Shown here: one piece after another, positions 51,212-60,234 of the stretch
How positions within the stretch are numbered: the stretch's first letter is position 1
How the letters are laid out: every line of letters begins with the position of its first letter
NCBI GenBank assembly: GCA_021155205.1
Contig: JAJNPS010000001.1
Coordinates: 62,001 to 126,000, forward strand
From: Rhodobacterales bacterium
GTDB taxonomy: Bacteria; Pseudomonadota; Alphaproteobacteria; Rhodobacterales; Rhodobacteraceae
DNA length: 64,000 nucleotides
Direction: 5' to 3'
Notes under the pieces: model-generated
What the model saw: the letters and a program-made list of their open reading frames with translations, nothing else
Databases searched by the model: none
What the model was told of the DNA's origin: nothing
Translations under genes and position numbers: made by a program

Positions 51212-53974
51212 TCAGCGCTCCTGCTTGGGCAGCGCGGCGGCGGCTGCAAGGATGTAGAGGCTCGCAAACAGCGCCAGCACCGCGGGCACCTGCCAGAGGT
51301 CGGCAAAGCCGAGGCCCTTGGTGATGGCCCCCACGCTTGCGTCCTGGAACCAGGCAGCCGGGAAGGCACGGCCGACATACCACGATTGCACCCCCAGCGC
51401 CGAGGCCGGAGTCAGCATTCCCGAAAAGTTCATCGCCGGAGGGATCAGCGAAATCGGCGTCAGGAACAGCGCCACCGCCTGCGAGCGGGTGAAGGACGAC
51501 ATCAGAAGCCCGTAACCCGTGGTGGCGGTGACGTAGAAGAGGCCGCTGACCAAAAGCGCGGACAGCGAGCCCCTGACCGGCACGTCGAAGACCAGCCAGC
51601 CCGTCGCCACGAGGGACAGGAAACTGGCGAAGGCCAGCGCGACGTAAGGCGCCTGCTTGCCCAGCAGGAATTCGATCCGCGTCACCGGCGTGGCGCGGAA
51701 GTTGGTGATCGAGCCGGTCTCCTTCTCGCGCACCACGCCGATCGCGGTCATCATCGCCGGGATCAGGATCATCATCAGCATGATGATCCCCGGCACGATG
51801 GCGGCGCTGCTGCGGAAGTCCTGATTGTAGCGAAAGCGCGCGCCGATCTCGACCCGGGCATCGGTGCCGGCAAAGGCCGGATTGGTCCTTGCCAGCCGCG
51901 CCACCATGCCTTGCATGACACCCGCGACATAGCCGCGCGCGGTTTCGGCGCGGAACGGCACCGCCCCGTCGATCGACACCGCAACCTCGGTCGGCCGCCC
52001 GGCCCTGAGGTCGCGGCCGAAGCCTGCGGGAATTTCGACCAGCAGCACCAGCTTGCCGCGCCGCATGGTCCGTTCGGCCTCGGCCAGATCGGTCGGGTCG
52101 GCAGCGCGGGAAAAATTGCGCGAGCCCTCGAAGCTTTCCAGAAACAGGCGGCTTTCGGGCGTGCGGTCCTGGTCGATCACCGCATAGGACAGGTTTTCGA
52201 CGTCGAAACTGATGCCGAAGCCGAAGGCCAGCATCAGGATCAGCGGCCCGGCCAGCGCAAAGGTGATGCGGATCGGATCGCGCAGGATCTCGACCGTCTC
52301 GCGGCGCGCATAGGCCCAGAGGCGGGACGGATCGAACACCGATCGCCCCGCCCGCAAGGGTCGCGCGGCGGGTGCGACGACAGGTTCGGCGTCGGTTGGC
52401 GCGGGGGCAGCCCCTGTCGCCCCCGTCGCGTCCTCGAGATAGGCGATGAAGGCGGCTTCCAGCGAGCCGCCGCCCCTGGCCGCCGCAAGTTCGGCCGGGG
52501 TGCCCACGGCCAGCACGCGACCGGCATGCATCAGCGACACGCGGTCGCAGCGCTCGGCCTCGTTCATGAAATGGGTGGACAGGAAGATGGTGATCCGGTC
52601 GCGCCGCGACAGCGTGACGAGATAGCGCCAGAAGGCGTCGCGCGCCACCGGATCGACGCCCGAGGTCGGCTCGTCCAGGATCAGCACCTCGGGCCGGTGC
52701 AAGACCGCGACCGCAAGCTGCAGCCGCTGGCGCACCCCGAGCGGCAGAGCCTCGGGCAGGCTGTCGGCCACCTCGACCAGATCGAAATCGGTCAGAAGCT
52801 CGGCCACCCGCGGCCCGCGTTCGGCCTGCGGCAACTCGAAGATGCCCGCATGCAGCACCAGGTTCTGCCGGATCGTCAGTTCGCCATAAAGCGAGAAGGA
52901 CTGCGACATGTAGCCGACGCGCCGCCGCACCCCAAGATCGCCTGCATCGACCGGCTTGCCCAGCAGCAGCGCGCGCCCGGCGCTGGCCGGGATCAGCCCG
53001 GTCAGCATCTTCATCGTCGTCGACTTGCCGCAGCCGTTCGAGCCGAGAAATCCGAAGATCTCGCCCTGCCCGATGCGAAAGCTTACGTCGTCGACCGCGG
53101 TGAAGCTGCCGAAGGTCTTGGTCAGCCCGAAAGCCTCGATCGCCGCCGTGCTGTCGCCGTCCGCGCGCGGGGGGACCACCAGCCCGCCATAGCCACGGCG
53201 GCGCGCCTCGGGCAAGAGCGCGACAAAGGCCTCTTCCAGCGTCGCCTGCCCGGTGCGGGCCAGAAGGTCGGCCGGAGTGCCCTCGGCGGCGACGCGGCCG
53301 CTATCGACCGCAACCAGCCAGTCGAAACGCTGCGCCTCGTCCATGTAGGCGGTGGCGACGATCACGCTCATGCCCGGACGCCGGGCGCGGATGCGCGATA
53401 TAAGCTCCCAGAACTGCCGCCGCGACAGGGGATCGACGCCGGTCGTCGGTTCGTCCAGGATCAGAAGATCGGGGTCGTGCAGCAGGCTGGCGCAAAGCGA
53501 CAGCTTCTGCTTCATGCCCCCCGAAAGCTTGCCCGCCGGGCGGTCGGTAAACGGGTCGAGCCCGGTCGCGGCCAGCAGTTCGGCAATGCGCGACTGGCGC
53601 GCCCCCGCCGGGAGGCCGTAGAGGCGGGCGAAGAAATCGAGGTTCTCGCGCACGCTGAGGGTGGGATAGAGGTTTCGCCCGAGGCCCTGCGGCATGTAGG
53701 CGATGCGCCGCACGATGTCCTGCCGCGCGCGCCGGTCCCGCAGGTCGCCGCCCAGTGCCACCACCCCACCCGACTGGGCGCGGCGGACCCCGGCGATCAG
53801 CGCGAGAATCGTCGATTTGCCGACCCCGTCGGGGCCAATCAGGCCGACCATCCGCCCCGGCGGAAAGCTGACGGTCACATCGTCAAGTGCCACGACCTTG
53901 GCGTAGCGGTGCGTCACCGCCGTCAGCGTGGCAGCGGCGGCCTCCATCGCTTCAGGCCCCTCGGGCGGGGTCAT
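51212..53974 (-). CDS. rbbA: RbbA/YhiH-like fused ABC transporter (two ATPases plus permease)
   Basis: This 920-residue protein begins with an ATPase having Walker A GPDGVGKST, signature LSGGMKQ and Walker B LLILDEPTTGVDP. A second ATPase follows (GSNGCGKST, LILDEPTSGVDP) whose signature reads LPLGVRQ, as is usual in this family. A C-terminal ABC-2 permease occupies roughly residues 560-920. The E. coli homologue was named for ribosome-associated ATPase activity, but the operon layout with an HlyD-like protein points to export. Its start overlaps the adaptor stop by 4 nt. A longer antisense frame on the plus strand is not a gene. Confidence 0.93.
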   Translation of the reverse strand: MTPPEGPEAMEAAAATLTAVTHRYAKVVALDDVTVSFPPGRMVGLIGPDGVGKSTILALIAGVRRAQSGGVVALGGDLRDRRARQDIVRRIAYMPQGLGRNLYPTLSVRENLDFFARLYGLPAGARQSRIAELLAATGLDPFTDRPAGKLSGGMKQKLSLCASLLHDPDLLILDEPTTGVDPLSRRQFWELISRIRARRPGMSVIVATAYMDEAQRFDWLVAVDSGRVAAEGTPADLLARTGQATLEEAFVALLPEARRRGYGGLVVPPRADGDSTAAIEAFGLTKTFGSFTAVDDVSFRIGQGEIFGFLGSNGCGKSTTMKMLTGLIPASAGRALLLGKPVDAGDLGVRRRVGYMSQSFSLYGELTIRQNLVLHAGIFELPQAERGPRVAELLTDFDLVEVADSLPEALPLGVRQRLQLAVAVLHRPEVLILDEPTSGVDPVARDAFWRYLVTLSRRDRITIFLSTHFMNEAERCDRVSLMHAGRVLAVGTPAELAAARGGGSLEAAFIAYLEDATGATGAAPAPTDAEPVVAPAARPLRAGRSVFDPSRLWAYARRETVEILRDPIRITFALAGPLILMLAFGFGISFDVENLSYAVIDQDRTPESRLFLESFEGSRNFSRAADPTDLAEAERTMRRGKLVLLVEIPAGFGRDLRAGRPTEVAVSIDGAVPFRAETARGYVAGVMQGMVARLARTNPAFAGTDARVEIGARFRYNQDFRSSAAIVPGIIMLMMILIPAMMTAIGVVREKETGSITNFRATPVTRIEFLLGKQAPYVALAFASFLSLVATGWLVFDVPVRGSLSALLVSGLFYVTATTGYGLLMSSFTRSQAVALFLTPISLIPPAMNFSGMLTPASALGVQSWYVGRAFPAAWFQDASVGAITKGLGFADLWQVPAVLALFASLYILAAAAALPKQER

Positions 53975-54972
53975 TCCGCCGCCGCGTCGGCGACCGCAAG
54001 CCGGTCCGGCCAGGCCGCACCCGGATCGGTGCGCAGATAGGCGATGCCGCGCAGCCCACTGACCGGACGGCCGCCCAGCCTTTCGGCAAGATCGGCCGGA
54101 GCCCGCAACTCGATCCGGAACATCAGCCGCTCGCGCTCGGCGTTGGTCTCGACCGTTTTCGGCGTGAACTGCGCATCGGGCGAGACGAAGCTCACGGTCA
54201 TCGGCAACACCGTGTCCGGCAGGGCGTCAAGGATCACGCGCGCGCTGTCGCCCAGGACCAACCGACCGGCATCTCCCGCCGGAAGGAAGACCGTCATCTT
54301 GACATCGCTGAGGTCCAGCAGCGTGACGATCCGCCCACCCGCCGGGATGACGGCGCCAGTTTCGACCAGCCGGTAAAGCACGGTGCCCGCGACCGGCGCC
54401 GCAATCACGGTCCGCGCCATCGCGATGCGGGTGCTGTCAAGTGCCGCGTCGGCGGCACCCACGGCGGCGGTGGCCTCGGCCACCCCTGCGGCGCGGCTGG
54501 CCAGACCTGCCTCGGCCGCGGCCAGCGCCTGCTGCGCCTGCTGGTGCGCGCGGTGCGAGGCGACGTCCGCGTCGGCCAGGGCGGCGGTGCGGTCGAACTC
54601 CTGGCGGGCAAAGGTCAAGTCGGCCTCCTGCGCCGCACGCGCCGCTTCGGCGACGGCGACCGCCTGGCGGGCACGCTCGGCCTCGGCTTCGGCGCGATTG
54701 ACGGCGGCCTCGGCGGTCGCCGCGTCCAGTCGGGCGACAGTCTGGTCGCGCGCGACCCGGTCGCCCTCCCGGACCGCGATCTCGGTCACCCGACCGGGCA
54801 CTTCTGTTGCCACATCCACGCTCGCCGCCTCGATCCGGCCGTTGGCACTGACAATCCCGGCCGGAAGCCTGTCCCTCGCCGCAGCGCTCCAGGCCGTCCA
54901 GGCCACCCAGCCGCCCAGGCCGAGCGCCACGACAACCGCAACTCCGAGTATCTTGTTCCTGGTGCCTGGCAC
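53971..54972 (-). CDS. HlyD-family periplasmic adaptor, YhiI-like
   Basis: This protein of about 333 residues has an N-terminal membrane anchor (KILGVAVVVALGLGGWVAW). Lipoyl-like halves flank a long Ala/Glu-rich coiled coil (ARLDAATAEAAVNRAEAEAERARQ), and the barrel follows (VKMTVFLPAGDAGRLV). It links the inner-membrane exporter to an outer-membrane channel, not present here. No ATG is well placed: GTG 54972 has AGGGA 4 nt upstream and starts just before the anchor, so I prefer it to the distant ATG at 55035. It is first in the exporter operon. Confidence 0.88.
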   Translation of the reverse strand: MPGTRNKILGVAVVVALGLGGWVAWTAWSAAARDRLPAGIVSANGRIEAASVDVATEVPGRVTEIAVREGDRVARDQTVARLDAATAEAAVNRAEAEAERARQAVAVAEAARAAQEADLTFARQEFDRTAALADADVASHRAHQQAQQALAAAEAGLASRAAGVAEATAAVGAADAALDSTRIAMARTVIAAPVAGTVLYRLVETGAVIPAGGRIVTLLDLSDVKMTVFLPAGDAGRLVLGDSARVILDALPDTVLPMTVSFVSPDAQFTPKTVETNAERERLMFRIELRAPADLAERLGGRPVSGLRGIAYLRTDPGAAWPDRLAVADAAAE

Positions 54973-55253
54973 GATGTCCCTTTCAAGGTCTGGCTGCCAC
55001 CTTCCGACCGCCAGATACAGGTGCCGCTGCGGCATAGCTCATCGCTGACAGCACTGTATGTGGCGTCGATAAAGACGCGCGGCAGGCCGAAGCGTTACAG
55101 CGATCGGCAAGATCCGGGCTTACTTGCACGGCAACCGCACAATGCTTCTTTCTGAGCGCCGAGGCCTTGAATGCCGACATGTCGGATCACCACGGTTGAT
55201 CCTTTCCTGCAAACGCAGCTTGCCTTCAGCGCGCATCTCGCCAAACTTGCATC

Positions 55254-55652
55254 ATGACTGACGCGTCGCATGATGGTACACGCTCGGTAAGCCTGAAACT
55301 CAGGCTAGCCTTTTCCCAAGGTCTGACCCTTGGTCCCGGCAAGGCTGATCTGCTTGAGCGCATAGGCGAGACAGGGTCGATCTCTGCCGCGTGCCGCGCC
55401 ATGTCCATGAGCTACAAGCGCGCCTGGACGCTGGTCGAGGAAATGAACCTGTCCTTTGCAACCCCGGTGGTTGAGCCCGTTCGGGGCGGCGCGGGCGGGG
55501 GCGGCGCGCGGCTAACCGAAACCGGCACGCTGGTCTTGATCCATTTTCGCCAGTTGGAGGCCGCCACCTTTGCTGCTGGTGCCGAACACATCGAGGCGCT
55601 CCGGCGGCTGATCCAGACAAGTGATCGCTCCGATATGTCTGGCGAAAAATAA
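55254..55652 (+). CDS. ModE-like transcription regulator, DNA-binding domain only
   Basis: This 132-residue protein has a winged-helix fold of the ModE N-terminal type: FSQGLTLGPGKADLLERIGETGSISAACRAMSMSYKRAWTLVEEMN. It lacks the molybdate-binding Mop/TOBE domains of full ModE, so direct molybdate sensing by this protein is doubtful. It sits 61 bp upstream of modA, and the Mo-box lies in that gap. It most likely represses modABC. The 54973-55253 gap should hold its promoter and the divergent exporter promoter. Confidence 0.88.
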   Translation: MTDASHDGTRSVSLKLRLAFSQGLTLGPGKADLLERIGETGSISAACRAMSMSYKRAWTLVEEMNLSFATPVVEPVRGGAGGGGARLTETGTLVLIHFRQLEAATFAAGAEHIEALRRLIQTSDRSDMSGEK

Positions 55653-55675
55653 CGATTGACGACGCATTTCCCGGG

Positions 55676-55703
55676 ATGGATATATTCCACTGTACATAAC
55701 GAT
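55676..55703 (+). promoter_or_regulatory. Mo-box operator overlapping the modA promoter
   Basis: The left half ATGGATATATT (8 of 11 bases as in the E. coli ModE half-site) and right half TACATAACGAT (10 of 11) are separated by 6 nt, the known ModE-site spacing. A promoter TTGACG (55656) with GATATA 17 nt on overlaps the left half, so bound regulator would block RNA polymerase. Confidence 0.7.
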
Positions 55704-55713
55704 CGGAGAGTCC

Positions 55714-56490
55714 ATGGTCAACTCGGCGCGAAGCCTTGTCGGCGCGGCAACGATGATCCTTGCTGCAATTCCGGCGTCGGCTGAAACGGTCACAGTCTTT
55801 GCGGCGGCCTCTCTGAAGAACGCTCTCGATGCGGTCGCGGCAGACTGGCAGACCGCAACCGGCGACATGATCGTGATCTCTTATGGCGGCAGTTCGTCAT
55901 TGGCCAAACAGATCCAGCAAGGTGCTCCTGCCGACATCTTCGTTTCCGCAGCAACCAACTGGATGGACACCCTTGAGGCGGATGGAAAGATCCAGACCGG
56001 AACCCGACGTGACTTGTTCGGCAACACCTTGGTACTGGTGGCCAATAGGGCGGATGCATCGCCGGTTTCCATTGATTCCGGTCTTGACATGGCGGGCCTG
56101 CTTGATGGTGGCAAGCTGTCGATGGCGATGGTCGATTCCGTACCCGCAGGCCAGTATGGCAAGGCGGCACTTGAAAACCTTGGGCTTTGGGCTTCGGTTG
56201 AATCCAGCGTGGTGCAATCCGAAAATGTCCGCGCTGCGCTTTCACTTGTGGCTCTGGGCGAGGCGCCGTTGGGTATCGTCTACGGCTCCGACGCGATTGC
56301 CGACGCATCAGGCGGAAGCTCGGTAACTGTCATCGGGACCTTCCCGCCAACGTCGTATCCCGCCATTGTCTATCCTGCCGCCTTGATCAGCGGCAGTACG
56401 GCCACAGCGGCGCCAGCATTTCTGGACTATTTGTCATCCGACCAGGCAGATGCGATCTTTTCTGCGCAAGGGTTTCTCGTCCCGCAGTAG
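55714..56490 (+). CDS. modA: Molybdate ABC transporter substrate-binding protein
   Basis: This 258-residue protein has a signal peptide (SLVGAATMILAAIPASA). The family opening is VTVFAAASLKNALDAVAADW, with YGGSSSLAKQIQQGAPADIFVSA, LFGNTLVLVAN and IVYGSDA following. It binds molybdate or tungstate in the periplasm and passes it to ModB. It is first of modABC behind the Mo-box, with GGAGA before its ATG. Confidence 0.96.
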   Translation: MVNSARSLVGAATMILAAIPASAETVTVFAAASLKNALDAVAADWQTATGDMIVISYGGSSSLAKQIQQGAPADIFVSAATNWMDTLEADGKIQTGTRRDLFGNTLVLVANRADASPVSIDSGLDMAGLLDGGKLSMAMVDSVPAGQYGKAALENLGLWASVESSVVQSENVRAALSLVALGEAPLGIVYGSDAIADASGGSSVTVIGTFPPTSYPAIVYPAALISGSTATAAPAFLDYLSSDQADAIFSAQGFLVPQ

Positions 56491-56499
56491 GGGATCACC

Positions 56500-57198
56500 G
56501 TGTTCGAAACCTTGTCCCCCGCCGAATGGCAGGCTGTCATGCTGTCGCTGCGCGTCTCGTTCTGGGCAACACTGATCAGCCTGCCGTTTGGCATCCTCGT
56601 TGCCTATGTGTTGGCACGATGGGAGTTCTGGGGCAAACAGGCCCTGAACGGTGTTGTCCACCTGCCTTTGATCCTTCCGCCTGTCGTCACGGGCTATCTC
56701 CTCCTGATCACCTTCGGCACCAAGGGGCCGGTGGGCAGCATCCTGAACGACTGGTTCGGCATCACGCTGGCCTTCCGCTGGACCGGGGCCGCCCTCGCCG
56801 CCGCCGTCATGGCCTTTCCCCTCATGGTCCGTGCGATCCGCCTGTCGCTGGAAGCGGTGGACCCCAAACTGGAACAGGCCGCCGGAACGTTGGGAGCCTC
56901 TCGCCCATGGGCGCTGGCCACGATCACCCTGCCGCTCATTCTGCCCGGCATCATCGCCGGCAGCATCCTCGCCTTCGCCAAGGCGATGGGCGAGTTTGGT
57001 GCGACCATCACCTTTGTCGCCAACATCCCCGGCCAGACCCAGACCCTGCCCTCCGCCATCTATGCCTTTCTGCAGGTTCCGGGCGGCGATGGCGGTGCCA
57101 TCCGCCTTGTCGTCTTCTCGATCGTCATTGCGATGGCCGCCCTGTTCCTGTCCGAATGGACCAGCCGCGCCGTTGCCCGCCGGATCGGTGCCGAATGA
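56500..57198 (+). CDS. modB: Molybdate ABC transporter permease
   Basis: This 232-residue protein has five hydrophobic segments and the permease loop EAVDPKLEQAAGTLGASRPWALATITLPLILPGIIAG, which contacts the ATPase. LPPVVTGYLLL is typical of ModB. It begins with GTG at 56500, 9 nt after modA, and overlaps modC by 4 nt. Confidence 0.96.
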   Translation: MFETLSPAEWQAVMLSLRVSFWATLISLPFGILVAYVLARWEFWGKQALNGVVHLPLILPPVVTGYLLLITFGTKGPVGSILNDWFGITLAFRWTGAALAAAVMAFPLMVRAIRLSLEAVDPKLEQAAGTLGASRPWALATITLPLILPGIIAGSILAFAKAMGEFGATITFVANIPGQTQTLPSAIYAFLQVPGGDGGAIRLVVFSIVIAMAALFLSEWTSRAVARRIGAE

Positions 57199-58295
57199 CG
57201 CTCGAGGTGCAGCTTGCGCATCGGTTCCGGGGGTTCACGCTCGATCTGGCCTTTGCTGCCCCACCCGGCGTGACGGCGCTGTTCGGTCAGTCCGGCGCGG
57301 GCAAGACCACCATCGTCAACGCCGTTGCGGGCCTGCTGCACCCTGACCGTGGCCGGATCAGCATTGACGGGGTCATCCTTCTCGATACCGCCCGGCGCGT
57401 TGCCATTCCGACCCACAGGCGCCGAATCGGCTATGTGTTCCAGGAAGGTCGGCTGTTTCGGCATATGACCGTCCGGCAGAACATTCTTTATGGCGCGTGG
57501 TTCGCCGGCCAAAAGGCGACCGACAGCACCCGTATCATCGACCTGATGGGCATCGGAGCACTCCTTGACCGCCGCCCCGGCACCCTGTCGGGCGGCGAGA
57601 AACAGCGCGTCGCGCTCGCCCGCGCTATTCTGTCACAGCCCCGGATGCTCTTGATGGACGAGCCTCTGTCGGCGCTGGATGCGGCGCGCAAGGCCGAGGT
57701 CCTGCCCTATCTTGAACGCCTGCGGGACGAGACGCGGCTGCCGATCCTCTATGTCAGCCACAGCGTCGCCGAAGTTGCACGCCTTGCCACCACTGTCGTG
57801 CTGATCGACAAGGGCCGCCTCGTCAGGGCCGGACCCGCTGGCGAAGTGCTGTCCGATCCGGCGGCAAGCACCGCCCTTGGTCCGCAAGAAACCGGCGCGA
57901 TTGTCGTGGCCCGCGTTGTGGCCCACGCGGATGACGGCCTTACACGGCTGGAATCCTCGGCCGGCCCGCTTTGGCTGCCGCAGCCTGCAGCACGGGTTGG
58001 CGACACCCTGCGCATCCGGATTCTGGCGCAGGATGTCATGCTGGCCCTCGATCGGCCTCAGTCGATTTCGGCACTGAATGTGGTCCCTTGCGTGGTGCGC
58101 GAGGTTCTGGCCGATGCCGGGCCAAGCGCGCTGGTGCAACTGTCTGCGGGCGACGACACGATCCTGGCCCGCATTACCCGACGTTCGGCCGTGTCACTGG
58201 CTCTGGCACCCGGAACAGCGGTTTTTGCGATCATCAAGGCGGTATCCGTCGCGCGCGACGCGCCGGGCCGGGCCGATCCGTACATGCAGGCATAG
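57195..58295 (+). CDS. modC: Molybdate ABC transporter ATP-binding protein
   Basis: This 366-residue protein has Walker A GQSGAGKTT, signature LSGGEKQRVALARA, Walker B LLMDEPLSALD and the His loop VSHSVAEV. A C-terminal TOBE (Mop-type) domain after about residue 290 can bind oxyanion for feedback control. It couples ATP hydrolysis to molybdate import with ModB. It overlaps modB as ATGA and is the last gene of the operon. Confidence 0.97.
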   Translation: MTLEVQLAHRFRGFTLDLAFAAPPGVTALFGQSGAGKTTIVNAVAGLLHPDRGRISIDGVILLDTARRVAIPTHRRRIGYVFQEGRLFRHMTVRQNILYGAWFAGQKATDSTRIIDLMGIGALLDRRPGTLSGGEKQRVALARAILSQPRMLLMDEPLSALDAARKAEVLPYLERLRDETRLPILYVSHSVAEVARLATTVVLIDKGRLVRAGPAGEVLSDPAASTALGPQETGAIVVARVVAHADDGLTRLESSAGPLWLPQPAARVGDTLRIRILAQDVMLALDRPQSISALNVVPCVVREVLADAGPSALVQLSAGDDTILARITRRSAVSLALAPGTAVFAIIKAVSVARDAPGRADPYMQA

Positions 58296-58355
58296 CACCG
58301 CCGACACGGCCGATCATCCCCATCGGCGCGGCGCGTTTCTTTGCGATCCGCCGGC

Positions 58356-59618
58356 CTATCGGATCAGGATGGCGCGAAAGTCGTTCACATTGGTCCCGGT
58401 AGGCCCGGTCACGAACAGATCCCCCAGCGCGTGAAATGCCGCCCAGGCATCGTTTCGGGCCAACAGCGCCGCCGGGTCCGTCCCCATGCCCCGCAGTCGC
58501 GCCATCGAAGCGCCGTCGGCAAAGGCACCGGCATTGTCTTCGGTCCCGTCGATGCCGTCCGTATCGGCCGCCAGGGCCGTGAATTGTACTCCCTCGGCGG
58601 CCAGCGCCAGACCCAGCAGAAATTCGCTGTTTCGCCCGCCGCGCCCCTTGCCGCGCAGGGTGACGGAGGTTTCGCCCCCTGACAGGATCACCACCGGGCG
58701 CGCAAACGGGCGCCCGCGCAGCGCCACCTCGCGCGCGATTGCCGCGTGGACCCGCCCCACGTCGCGCGCCTCGCCCTCCACCGCATCCGACAGGATCACC
58801 GCCGGAATACCCAGCGCCGATGCACGTGCCGCTGCCGCCTCAAGCGAGACACACGCCGAGGCGATCACCCTGACCTGATCGCGGGCAAAGACCGGATCGG
58901 CCGCGTCGGGCGCAAGACCGTCATCTTCCGCGATCCAGTCTGCGACGCGGGGTGGCAGACTGATCGCCCAGGCCGCCACCAGCGCGCGGGCATCCGCGCG
59001 GGTCACGGTGTCAGGGACCGTCGGTCCCGAGGCGACCTGTGCGGGATCGTCTCCGGGTACGTCCGACACCACAAGGCTGACCACCCTTGCCGGATGGGCC
59101 GCCGCCGCCAGCCGCCCCCCCTTGATGCGGCTGACCTGCTTGCGGATTGCGTTCATCACCGAAATCGGCGCCCCTGATGCCAGCAAAACCTTGTTCAGCG
59201 CAATCTCATCCGCCAGCGTCAGGGTGCCGGGCGGCGCAGGCAGCAGCGCTGACCCGCCGCCGCTGATCAGCGCGACCACCAGGTCATCTGGTCCAAGTCC
59301 TGCGACAGCGGCAAAGAGCGCGTCGGACGCGACCAGCCCCGCTGCATCGGGCACGGGATGCGCGGCCTCGATCACCCGAATGCGTTGACAGGCCGCACCA
59401 TAACCGTACCGGGTGACAACCACGCCCCCCAGCGGCCCCTGCCAAAGCTGCTCGAACGCCAGCGCAAGTTGCGCAGACCCCTTTCCAGCACCGATCACAA
59501 CGGTTCTGCCACGTGGCACACCGGGCAGATGTGCGCCGATTGCAGTCCGCGCATCTGCCGCACGGACCGCCACGTGAAAAAGGTCGGCCAGAAGCTGCCT
59601 GTCACTGATTGCCGTCAC
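58356..59618 (-). CDS. gckA: Glycerate 2-kinase (MOFRL family)
   Basis: This 420-residue protein has TVVIGAGKGSAQLA, ISGGGSALLPAP, SGAPISVMNAIRKQ and ILSGGETSVT, then GGRNSEFLLGLALA and DTDGIDGTEDNAGA, all hallmark blocks. It phosphorylates D-glycerate to 2-phosphoglycerate, linking glyoxylate, serine-cycle or tartrate routes to glycolysis. Older annotations call it hydroxypyruvate reductase (TtuD). The start is GTG 59618, with AAGGAGG 7 nt upstream. It converges with modC, leaving 60 bp between stops. Confidence 0.92.
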   Translation of the reverse strand: MTAISDRQLLADLFHVAVRAADARTAIGAHLPGVPRGRTVVIGAGKGSAQLALAFEQLWQGPLGGVVVTRYGYGAACQRIRVIEAAHPVPDAAGLVASDALFAAVAGLGPDDLVVALISGGGSALLPAPPGTLTLADEIALNKVLLASGAPISVMNAIRKQVSRIKGGRLAAAAHPARVVSLVVSDVPGDDPAQVASGPTVPDTVTRADARALVAAWAISLPPRVADWIAEDDGLAPDAADPVFARDQVRVIASACVSLEAAAARASALGIPAVILSDAVEGEARDVGRVHAAIAREVALRGRPFARPVVILSGGETSVTLRGKGRGGRNSEFLLGLALAAEGVQFTALAADTDGIDGTEDNAGAFADGASMARLRGMGTDPAALLARNDAWAAFHALGDLFVTGPTGTNVNDFRAILIR

Positions 59619-60234
59619 CCGCCTTCCTCCTTGACACCCTGCCATTCGCCCGACGGGTACGACCAGGACCTCTCAACGCGCAGAAAACCAGCCAAATGCA
59701 ACGATGATCGCGCCAATGCCGCTGGTCGGTCCCGAGCGTGCGCCATCCCGCAATCTTGCGGGCATTGAATACCACCGCACGTCCGCTGTCATCTGCGGCC
59801 GCGTGGTGAACTTTGGAACAAAGGCGTGTGCTGTTCGTCTGCCCCGGCACGCGCTGCGCGACAGGACGAATGATTCGCGGGAATTCGGCGCGAAAGCGGA
59901 ATTGTGTCGTGATTTGCCACAATCTGACCCCATAAGCCGGCATTGAATTGGTACTTTTGACCCGGCAAAGAACTCGGGTTGTTGAAGCTAGGGAGCAAGG
60001 GCCTTCGCAAGCGCAGAATCTTGCCAAATTCTTGACATTTTCTCCTTCTGGTTGTGTACAAGTTGATAGAATTCAGCTTAAAGATTGTTCGGCTTCGCCT
60101 CTGGTTGCACGTCTTGGCAACAATTCGCCATCATGTCGGCCGGAACGCGCTGCACTGCCGCATCGGCGGCTGATCAGGGTGGTGGGGACCCGTATAGTGA
60201 TGGATAACGGGTCCGTGATGAACTGGAGGCAAAA
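59619..60234. promoter_or_regulatory. 616-bp non-coding region before the second sugar transferase
   Basis: No gene is supported here. The region should hold the gckA promoter and the sugar transferase promoter; TTGACA at 60032 with a poor -10 (TGTACA, 17 nt on) is the best candidate and would give a leader of over 160 nt. On the minus strand, two GGGTCA motifs at about 59924-59961 with nearby GCCGG and GGCAAATC resemble the ends of old insertion sequences, but no transposase is readable. Confidence 0.4.
60186..60214 (+). other. Leader hairpin just upstream of the ExoY start
   Basis: GGACCCGT at 60186-60193 pairs exactly with ACGGGTCC at 60207-60214 around a 13-nt loop. The hairpin ends 20 nt before the ATG, immediately ahead of the TGGAGG ribosome site, so it could influence translation. 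It lacks a T-run and is not a terminator. Confidence 0.45.

Noticed and set aside
51137..54040. A 967-codon open frame on the plus strand, longer than the gene opposite it
   Set aside because: It is Arg/His/Gln-rich with no domain, and is the antisense of rbbA, whose own frame has two complete ATPase motif sets and a permease.
59602..60061. Two overlapping minus-strand frames before exoY
   Set aside because: No recognisable domain, and one runs through the gckA start region. They look like chance frames in non-coding DNA, possibly over an old insertion-sequence end.
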